DNA from: Streptomyces macrolidinus | GTDB taxonomy: Bacteria; Actinomycetota; Actinomycetes; Streptomycetales; Streptomycetaceae | Assembly: GCF_023887685.1 (NCBI RefSeq) | Contig: NZ_JAMWMR010000002.1 | Location: 124,001-188,000 of the forward strand | Reading direction: 5' to 3' | Length of the DNA: 64,000 nt | The notes under the pieces: model-generated | What the model saw: only the letters and a program-made list of their open reading frames with translations | The model's database searches: none | What the model was told of the DNA's origin: nothing | Part shown: one piece after another, positions 58,114-64,000 of the stretch | How the letters are laid out: each line of letters starts with the position of its first letter | How positions within the stretch are numbered: the first letter of the stretch is position 1 | Position numbers and translations under genes: made by a program

Positions 58114-59430
58114 ATGTCGGTTCCGCAGCGCAGCGCCGGGCAACGCGGCGAGGAGATCCGCGCCGTCCTCGACACCGCCTTCGGTGAGCTGCTCGCCACC
58201 GACCCCGCCGCGGGCGGCGCGCGGCTCCGCAGGATGGCGGCCTCGCCCCTCGCGTTCTACCGGGGCACGGCCTGCCTCTTCTACCACGACCTCGACGCCG
58301 AGAAGCGCGGCGGCCCCTACCTGGACGACCGCACCTCGCGCGTGTGGATCCACGGCGACCTGCACACGGAGAGTTTCGGCAGCGGTCTGGACGCCACGGG
58401 CCGCCTGGTGTTCGGCGCGACCTCCTTCGACGAGGCGTACGTCGGCCCCTTCACCTGGGACCTGAAGCGGTTCGCCGCCTCGCTGGCCCTGCTCGGGTAC
58501 GCGAAGGCGCTCGGCGACGAGCGGATCGGCGGCCTGGTCGAGGCCTACGCGACGGCCTACCGCGAACGGGTCCATGCCATGGCGACGGGCGCCAAGAGCG
58601 ACGAGGTGCCGCCCTTCACGCTGGACACCGCCCAGGGGCCGCTGCTGGACACGCTGCGCGTGGCCCGCACGCTGACCCGCTCCTCCCTCCTGGACGCGCT
58701 GACCGAGGTCCGCGACGAGCGCCGCTTCACCGCGGACGCCGACTCCATCGAGCTGGACGCGGCCACGCGCTACAAGGTCCTCGCGGCCTTCGACGGCTAT
58801 CTGGAGACGCTCCCGGACGCGTCGCTCGCGCGCCCGGAGTCCTACCGCGTGAAGGACGTCGTCGGCCGCCGCGGCCTCGGCCCGGCGGGGCTCCCCTCGT
58901 ACGACATCCTGCTGGAGGGCGACAGCGACGCCCTGGAGCACGACGTGGTGATCTCCATCCGGCAGGCCGCCACCCCGGCGGTCTCCCGGCACATCACGGA
59001 CCCGGCGATCCGCGGCCACTTCTCGCACGAGGGCCACCGCACGGTCACCGCCCGGCGCGCCCTCCAGACGCACCCCGACCCGTGGCTCGGCTGGACCGAA
59101 CTGGACGGCGCGGGCCGGGTGGTCACGGAGGTCTCGCCCTACCGCGTGGACCTCGACTGGAGCGACCTCGACGACCCCGAGGAGATCGCGTCGGTGGTCG
59201 CCGACCTGGGCCGGGCCACCGCGGCTCTGCACGCGGCGGCCGACGACCGTTCCGGCGATTCACCGGTGCCCTTCTCCACGGAGCGGGCCATCGACGCCGC
59301 GATCGCCGCCGACGAGGCCGGCTTCGCGGGCCGACTGGTGGACTTCGCGCACGCGTACGCGGCACAGGTGCGCGAGGACCACCAGCTCTTCGTCGACCTG
59401 GTCCGGGGCGGCCGTATCCCCGGTCTGTGA
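58114..59430 (+). CDS. DUF2252 protein (kinase-like fold)
   Basis: 438 residues. DUF2252 hallmarks are FYRGTACLFYHDL near 45-57, WIHGDLHTESFGS near 80-92 (the H-G-D-x-H resembles the catalytic loop of aminoglycoside phosphotransferase-like kinases), and FDEAYVGPFTWDLKRFAASL near 105-125. No characterised function; a small-molecule or protein kinase activity is only inferred. The ATG follows TGGAGG. It is divergent from dnaE1. Confidence 0.85.
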   Translation: MSVPQRSAGQRGEEIRAVLDTAFGELLATDPAAGGARLRRMAASPLAFYRGTACLFYHDLDAEKRGGPYLDDRTSRVWIHGDLHTESFGSGLDATGRLVFGATSFDEAYVGPFTWDLKRFAASLALLGYAKALGDERIGGLVEAYATAYRERVHAMATGAKSDEVPPFTLDTAQGPLLDTLRVARTLTRSSLLDALTEVRDERRFTADADSIELDAATRYKVLAAFDGYLETLPDASLARPESYRVKDVVGRRGLGPAGLPSYDILLEGDSDALEHDVVISIRQAATPAVSRHITDPAIRGHFSHEGHRTVTARRALQTHPDPWLGWTELDGAGRVVTEVSPYRVDLDWSDLDDPEEIASVVADLGRATAALHAAADDRSGDSPVPFSTERAIDAAIAADEAGFAGRLVDFAHAYAAQVREDHQLFVDLVRGGRIPGL

Positions 59431-59555
59431 CCCGCCGCACCGGATCACTTCCCCCCCCGGCCACAACATCACTTCCCCACGACCACAACGCTCCCGTAAC
59501 ACATAGCGACCCTTTAGGGGGCTCTTACGGCGGCACGTGGGACACTCGTGCCGCT

Positions 59556-60248
59556 ATGGACATCTCCGGGATCCAGCTCAGAGCCGTGCGCGCGGCGCTG
59601 TTCACGACCGTGGTCGTGACGCTCAGCACCGCGTCGCACGTGCTGCTGTCCGAGGTCCCGTTGCCGCTGGGGACGGTGGCCGCGGTCGCCACCGCCGTCT
59701 TCGTCGTCGCGTACGCGCTGGCCGGCCGCGAGCGCGGCTTCGGCCGCATCGCCGCCCTGCTGATCCCGCTGGAGCTGGCCGCCGACACGGTGTTCACCAC
59801 GGGCCAGCACACCTGCTACGGCAGCGCGGGCGGCCCGGTCACGGGCCCGCTGCGCTCGGTCGGCCTGGACCTCCTGTGCAGCGGCAGAAGCGTGGGCACC
59901 CCGTTCGCCACCAGCCCCGGCACCGACCGCGTCGCCGCGCTGCTCGCGGACGCCGACCCGGCCACCGCCTGGCTGCTGCTCGCCGCCCATGTGGGCGTGG
60001 GGCTCCTCGCGACCGCCTGGCTGCGCCGGGGCGAGCGGGCGCTGGCCCAACTGCTGCGCGCGGCGGCGGCAGCAGCCTCGTCGACGGTCCGGCCGCTGCT
60101 GGTCGCCTTCGCGGCGGTGACGGTACGGCTGCTCGCCCCGGTCCGCCGGATGCCGCGTCCCGCGTACCGCGTCGCCGTCGTCCGCCCCCGTCTGTTCGCA
60201 CACTCCCTGGGACTGCGGGGTCCGCCGTCCTCGGTCGCCTGCTTCTGA
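59556..60248 (+). CDS. Predicted membrane protein
   Basis: 230 residues with four or five hydrophobic segments (about 10-30, 38-56, 64-80, 130-150 and 165-190). The middle loop has two Cys (C88 and C109). The last 30 residues are basic and Pro-rich. I recognise no family. There is no clear ribosome site at ATG 59556. It lies 92 bp before the second DsbA-like gene on the same strand, which may indicate co-transcription. Confidence 0.65.
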   Translation: MDISGIQLRAVRAALFTTVVVTLSTASHVLLSEVPLPLGTVAAVATAVFVVAYALAGRERGFGRIAALLIPLELAADTVFTTGQHTCYGSAGGPVTGPLRSVGLDLLCSGRSVGTPFATSPGTDRVAALLADADPATAWLLLAAHVGVGLLATAWLRRGERALAQLLRAAAAAASSTVRPLLVAFAAVTVRLLAPVRRMPRPAYRVAVVRPRLFAHSLGLRGPPSSVACF

Positions 60249-60340
60249 GGCACCGAGCACCGGACATCCCCCTGCGTACCCGTACGCAGCAACCCCCACT
60301 TCCCGCGCACCCCTGTGCGCGCGTCCCCATGGAGATCATC

Positions 60341-61153
60341 ATGAGCAAGCGGAACACCCAGGCGGCGAAGACGGCGGCCCGTGAGCGGCTGCGCCTGGAG
60401 CGCGAGCGGCAGGCCAAGCGCGACAAGGTCAAGCGCCAGCTCGTCGTCGCCGGGGGCGTCGTCGCCGTCCTGGCCGTCGCGGGCGGCATCGGCTACGCCG
60501 TGGTGCAGAACAGCAAGCCCGGCTACTGGGAGAGCGTGAAGGACCAGAAGCTCGTCAAGCCGGCCAACACCACCGGCAAGGACGGCACCACGGTCGTCAT
60601 CGGCAAGGACGAGGCCAAGAAGACCCTGGCGATCTACGAGGACCCGCGCTGCCCGATCTGCGCCCACCTCGAGCAAGCCGTCGGTCCGACCATGAAGAAG
60701 GACATCGACGACGGCAAGTACAAGGTCCAGTTCATAGGCGCCTCGTTCATCGACAACGCCTCCAACGGCGAGGGCTCCAAGAACGCGCTCAGCTCCCTGG
60801 GTGCCGCGCTGAACGTGAGCCCCGAGGCCTTCCTCGACTACAAGGCCGCGCTCTACTCGACCAAGTGGCACCCCGAGGAGACCGACGACAAGTTCAAGGA
60901 CGACTCCTACCTGCTCAAGATCGCGAACACCGTGCCCGCCCTCAAGGGCAACGCCTCGTTCGAGAAGGCCGTGAAGGGCGGCACCTTCGACCGGTGGGCG
61001 CTGGAGATGTCCAAGAAGTTCGACAAGAGCGGGGTGCAGGGCACACCGACCCTGAAGATGGACGGCAAGACGCTGACGGGCGGGGACGGGCAGAACACGC
61101 CGATGACCGTGGCCGAGTTCAACACGGCGATCGAGAAGGCACTCAAGGGCTGA
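60341..61153 (+). CDS. Membrane-anchored DsbA-like thiol-disulfide oxidoreductase (second copy)
   Basis: 270 residues. The Lys/Arg-rich cytoplasmic N-terminus (1-32) leads to a single helix (about 33-54) and an extracellular DsbA-like domain with active site C104-P-I-C107 and cis-Pro loop GTPTLKM. ATG 60341 is used because GGAG is 8 nt upstream; ATG 60329 lies within that site. It has the same layout as the protein at 29358-30128 but a different CxxC dipeptide. Probably involved in disulfide formation in secreted proteins. Confidence 0.85.
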   Translation: MSKRNTQAAKTAARERLRLERERQAKRDKVKRQLVVAGGVVAVLAVAGGIGYAVVQNSKPGYWESVKDQKLVKPANTTGKDGTTVVIGKDEAKKTLAIYEDPRCPICAHLEQAVGPTMKKDIDDGKYKVQFIGASFIDNASNGEGSKNALSSLGAALNVSPEAFLDYKAALYSTKWHPEETDDKFKDDSYLLKIANTVPALKGNASFEKAVKGGTFDRWALEMSKKFDKSGVQGTPTLKMDGKTLTGGDGQNTPMTVAEFNTAIEKALKG

Positions 61154-61187
61154 CCGTCGCCGTACGGGGCTGAGCGGTCCCACAGTC

Positions 61188-61224
61188 GAAGAGCGGGCGA
61201 ACTCCTCCGGTTCGCCCGCTCTTC
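61188..61224 (+). terminator. Terminator after the second DsbA-like gene
   Basis: GAAGAGCGGGCGAAC (61188-61202) and GTTCGCCCGCTCTTC (61210-61224) form a perfect 15-bp stem with a 7-nt loop, 35 bp beyond the stop and upstream of a convergent gene. Confidence 0.85.
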
Positions 61225-61263
61225 TCTTCGTCTCTTCGCCTGTTACAGGCTCCTCTTCGTCCG

Positions 61264-61833
61264 TTACAGGCTCTCGAGGAAGCCGAGTGCCACCCTCCAC
61301 GTGGCCTCGGCCGCCTCCTCGTCGTAGTCCGGCAGATCGGGGTCGGTGTAGAGGTGGCCGGCGCCCGCGTACCGGTAGACCTCGACGTCCGCGCCCGCCC
61401 TGCCCATCTGGAGGTACCAGGCGCTCAGCCAGTCGTCCGTCTCGAAGGGGTCCGGCTCGGCGACGTGCAGTTGCACCGGCAGGCCGTCCACCGAGGCGTT
61501 CGCCGCGATGTCCGAGGTGCCGTGCAGCAGCAGGAGTCCGCGCGCCTTGTCGTCACCGAGTGCCAGCGTCTGCGCGGTGGCGGCACCGAACGAGAACCCG
61601 GCGTAGACCAGCCCTCGCTCCGAGTACGGCGCCGCCGCCAGGACGGCGCGCTTGAGCAGCTCGTCCTTGCCGATCCCGTCCTTGAAGGCCATGCCCTCCT
61701 CGACCGTCTCGAAGGTGTGGCCCTCGAACAGGTCGGGGGTCCACACCTCGTGCCCGGCGGCACGGAGCCGGTCGGCGGCGGCCCGGACGGCAGGCCGCAG
61801 TCCGTACGTCGAGTGGAAGAGCATGATGTTCAT
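61264..61833 (-). CDS. Dienelactone hydrolase-like alpha/beta hydrolase
   Basis: 189 residues of the DLH fold. The nucleophile elbow reads G-F-S-F-G with Ser81, rather than the Cys of classical dienelactone hydrolase. The likely catalytic His is in GAGHLYTD near 165 and the acid in EPDPFETDD. ATG 61833 is used. It is cytoplasmic. The SDR gene lies 47 bp upstream on the same strand but has its own leaderless promoter signal. The substrate is unknown. Confidence 0.82.
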   Translation of the reverse strand: MNIMLFHSTYGLRPAVRAAADRLRAAGHEVWTPDLFEGHTFETVEEGMAFKDGIGKDELLKRAVLAAAPYSERGLVYAGFSFGAATAQTLALGDDKARGLLLLHGTSDIAANASVDGLPVQLHVAEPDPFETDDWLSAWYLQMGRAGADVEVYRYAGAGHLYTDPDLPDYDEEAAEATWRVALGFLESL

Positions 61834-61880
61834 GAGGCCATGGTGCCAGCCCGGCGGGACGCTCGGGACGCTCGGTGCGG

Positions 61881-62621
61881 TCAGTGCCCGCGTTCCGCCC
61901 CGCCGTTGACCTGGATCACCTGCGCGGTGATGTGCCCGGCGCCGGGGGACGCCAGCCAGTGCAGGGTCCGGGCGATGTCGCCGGGCGTCCCGGCGCGGCC
62001 GGTGGACGTCTCCGCGATGCGCTGCTCGCGCCGCGCCGGGTCCATCGGACCGCCGAAGAACTCGGTGTCCTCGACATAGCCGGGCGCGACCGCGTTCACC
62101 GTGATGCCGCGCGGCCCCAACTCCCGCGCCAGCGCGAAGACATACGGGTGCAACGCGGCCTTGGCCGCGCCGTACGCCGCGCTGCCGGAGCCGCGGTAGG
62201 CCGCGATCGAGCTGAGGAAGAGCACGCGCCCGCCGGGGCAGGCGAGCCGCTCCCGCAGCGCCTGGGTGAGCAGGACCGAGGTCAGCACGTTCTGCCGGAA
62301 GGCGAGGGACCACGCGTGCGCGACGGCTTCGAGCGGGTCCTCGGTCGCGGCCTGGGGCTCCAGCCGTCCGCTGCCGCCCGCGTTGTTGACGAGGACGTCC
62401 ACGGTGCCCAGCTCCTGGGCCACGAACCGGGCGAGCCCGCCCACGGCGTGCGGATCGCTCAGATCGGCCGCGTAGGAGAGCGAGCCCGGCACCGAGGCCT
62501 TCTCCAGCACCTCCGCCCGCCGCCCGACCAGCAGGACCTGGTCCCCGTCCGCGGCGAAGGCCCGCGCCGCCGCGAGCCCGATGCCCGTACCGCCGCCACT
62601 GATCACCACATTGCGCGCCAC
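61881..62621 (-). CDS. Short-chain dehydrogenase/reductase
   Basis: 246 residues. Rossmann motif SGGGTGIG at 8-15, NNAGG in the middle, catalytic Ser in FLSSIAAY and the YGAAK (YxxxK) pair, then PGYVEDTEF. A classical SDR that probably uses NADP(H). TACGAT at 62630-62635 ends 8 nt before the GTG and no Shine-Dalgarno is seen, so it is probably leaderless. The long extension of the frame to 63344 runs antisense to the antiporter gene and is rejected. The substrate is unknown. Confidence 0.88.
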   Translation of the reverse strand: MARNVVISGGGTGIGLAAARAFAADGDQVLLVGRRAEVLEKASVPGSLSYAADLSDPHAVGGLARFVAQELGTVDVLVNNAGGSGRLEPQAATEDPLEAVAHAWSLAFRQNVLTSVLLTQALRERLACPGGRVLFLSSIAAYRGSGSAAYGAAKAALHPYVFALARELGPRGITVNAVAPGYVEDTEFFGGPMDPARREQRIAETSTGRAGTPGDIARTLHWLASPGAGHITAQVIQVNGGAERGH

Positions 62622-62704
62622 GAGGCGATCGTACTGAGGAGTCCCGGCCGGACGGCCGCATTCGCCCGCCCCCGGAGCGGTCTCGGGGCGTCGCGGACGC
62701 GGTG

Positions 62705-64000
62705 TCAGCGCAGGCTGCGTACGTCCAGATGGCGCAGTACCCGGTCGACGACCTCCGGGTCGGCCCCCGGCTCGCTGCGCGCCGCCAGTACCTCGTGCCG
62801 TGCCGCGCTCAGCATCTCCTGCTGGATCCCGCGCAGCCGCTTCACGCGCCGGGCGCGCTGCTCGTACGCCTCCCGCCGTTCCTCCTCGCCCAGGTCGGGG
62901 CTGATGCGCACACCGATGTCGAAGGCCCGCCGCACCAGTTGCTCGGTCAGCTCCTCCGGCAGCTCCTCGACCTCCTCGATCTCCCTGAGCCGGTGCCTCG
63001 CCGCCTTGGCCGCGCGGATCGCCAGCGTCCGTTCGAACTCCTTCTCGCTCTCCGTGTCGCCCCGTACCCCGAGCAGCTTCACCAGCCAGGGCAGGGTGAG
63101 CCCCTGGAGGACGAGCGTCGACATGATCACCCCGAACGCGATGAAGACGATCTCGTCGCGGTCCGGGAAGGGCGACCCGTCGTTCGTCGTCAGGGGAATG
63201 GCCAGGACCAGCGCCACCGACGCCACGCCCCGCATCCCCGACCACCACATCACGACGGACTCGCGCCAGGTCATCGGGATGTCCTCGTCGTAGTCCCGGC
63301 GGGCGTGCAGCCGTTTGGTCAGCCAGGTTGCCGGCAGCAGCCACAGCAGCCGTACGAGCACCACGACGGCGACCACCGCGGCGGCCCAGCCGAGCATCTC
63401 GCCCCAGCGCCCGGCCGCGGTGCGGGTCGCGTTGTGCAGCTCCAGCCCGATCAGCCCGAACGCGACGCCGGTGACCAGGGTGTCCACCACGTCCCAGAAC
63501 GTGTGCCCGGCGAGCCGCATCATCACGTCGTCCGGGTCGGAGGCGTACTCCGCCAGGAACAGCGCGGTGACCAGCACGGACAGCACACCGGAACCGTGCA
63601 GCGCCTCGGCCAGGACGTACGACGCGTACGGCAGCAGGAGCGTCAGGCTGATCTGCAGGGTGGCGTCGCCGAGCAGGTCGAGGAGCCGGTTGGCGGCCCA
63701 GCCGAGGGCCAGCCCGATGGCGAGGGCGACCAGCGCGGAGAGCGCCAGTTCGAGCGCGGCGTGCGGCAGGGAGAACGTCCCGCTCGCGACGGCGGCGATC
63801 GCCACGTGGTACAGCACGATCGCCGTCACGTCGTTGAACAGGCCCTCGCCCGCCAGGATCGACACCAGGCGCCGGGGCAGCCCGAGTTGGCCCGCGACGG
63901 CGGTCGCGGCGACCGGGTCGGGCGGCGCGACCAGCGCGCCGAGCGTGATCGCCGCCGCGACCGGCAGCCCCGGCACGATCGTGTGCGCGACGGCGGCCAC
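62705..64000 (-). CDS. Na+/H+ antiporter, CPA1/NhaP family (5'-truncated by window edge)
   Basis: The C-terminal 431 residues of a CPA1 antiporter. The ion-binding segment VAPPDPVAATAVAGQLGLP (PDP motif in place of ND), the following EGLFNDVTAIVLYH, and further membrane helices are clear, as is MTWRESVVMWWSGMRGVASVAL. A cytoplasmic helical tail of about 100 residues ends the protein. The frame is open at the window edge, so the first helices are missing. It exchanges Na+ or K+ for protons at the membrane. Confidence 0.9.
   Translation of the reverse strand: MAAVAHTIVPGLPVAAAITLGALVAPPDPVAATAVAGQLGLPRRLVSILAGEGLFNDVTAIVLYHVAIAAVASGTFSLPHAALELALSALVALAIGLALGWAANRLLDLLGDATLQISLTLLLPYASYVLAEALHGSGVLSVLVTALFLAEYASDPDDVMMRLAGHTFWDVVDTLVTGVAFGLIGLELHNATRTAAGRWGEMLGWAAAVVAVVVLVRLLWLLPATWLTKRLHARRDYDEDIPMTWRESVVMWWSGMRGVASVALVLAIPLTTNDGSPFPDRDEIVFIAFGVIMSTLVLQGLTLPWLVKLLGVRGDTESEKEFERTLAIRAAKAARHRLREIEEVEELPEELTEQLVRRAFDIGVRISPDLGEEERREAYEQRARRVKRLRGIQQEMLSAARHEVLAARSEPGADPEVVDRVLRHLDVRSLR

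Overview
This window is chromosomal DNA of a high-GC actinomycete, almost certainly a Streptomyces species. The support is the GC bias at third codon positions, frequent GTG starts and ATGA/GTGA overlaps, PriA in place of HisA and TrpF, TrpM, a bL37-like ribosomal protein, and a gene order (liv transporter, ANTAR regulator, pyruvate kinase, gltBD, lgt, trp, his, dnaE1) that I recognise as the conserved Streptomyces core. Most genes are housekeeping. The accessory signals are small: a tRNA plus LAGLIDADG-type gene, one MITE-like repeat, several operator-like palindromes and short tandem duplications.

Layout. 1-0.36 kb: end of a hotdog thioesterase. 1.1-6.7 kb: a five-gene branched-chain amino acid ABC transporter (livKHMGF) behind a 730-bp repeat-bearing upstream region. 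6.8-7.45 kb: a convergent ANTAR response regulator. 7.55-8.5 kb: an unusual tRNA with anticodon CAA but a short variable loop, its terminator, and an HTH-LAGLIDADG protein gene. 8.5-9.9 kb: pyruvate kinase. 10.1-11.9 kb: a Tat-exported metallophosphatase/5'-nucleotidase. 12.0-14.8 kb: a two-gene decarboxylase plus N-hydroxylase unit of siderophore-precursor type. 14.9-17.9 kb: aminopeptidase N and chorismate mutase. 18.0-20.6 kb: an HExxH zinc-ribbon protein and a solitary cytochrome b (QcrB) paralogue. 20.8-26.8 kb: glutamate synthase gltBD.

27.2-30.1 kb: a VIT-family metal transporter preceded by a candidate iron box, lgt, and a membrane-anchored DsbA-like protein. 30.2-37.4 kb: one interleaved series on the minus strand, hisI-trpE-three small membrane protein genes-trpC-trpM-trpB-trpA. 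37.5-40.1 kb: a TIGR03085-type protein and an ArsR/MFS pair behind a perfect 46-bp palindrome. 40.2-45.9 kb: his operon hisD-hisC-hisB-small membrane protein-hisH-priA-ridA-hisF. PriA serves both histidine and tryptophan synthesis, which ties the two blocks together. hisG, hisE, trpD and trpG are not in the window.

46.3-49.6 kb: a beta-helix-like membrane protein, a LON-domain protein, a YbaK-type deacylase whose stop codon lies in a 168-bp MITE-like inverted repeat, and a 24-codon gene for bL37. 49.7-53.9 kb: a membrane protein, an ABC exporter pair, an NYN-domain protein and a small hydrophilic protein. 54.2-57.7 kb: dnaE1. 58.1-64.0 kb: a DUF2252 protein, a membrane protein, a second DsbA-like protein, a dienelactone-hydrolase-like protein, an SDR, and the C-terminal part of a CPA1 Na+/H+ antiporter cut by the window edge.
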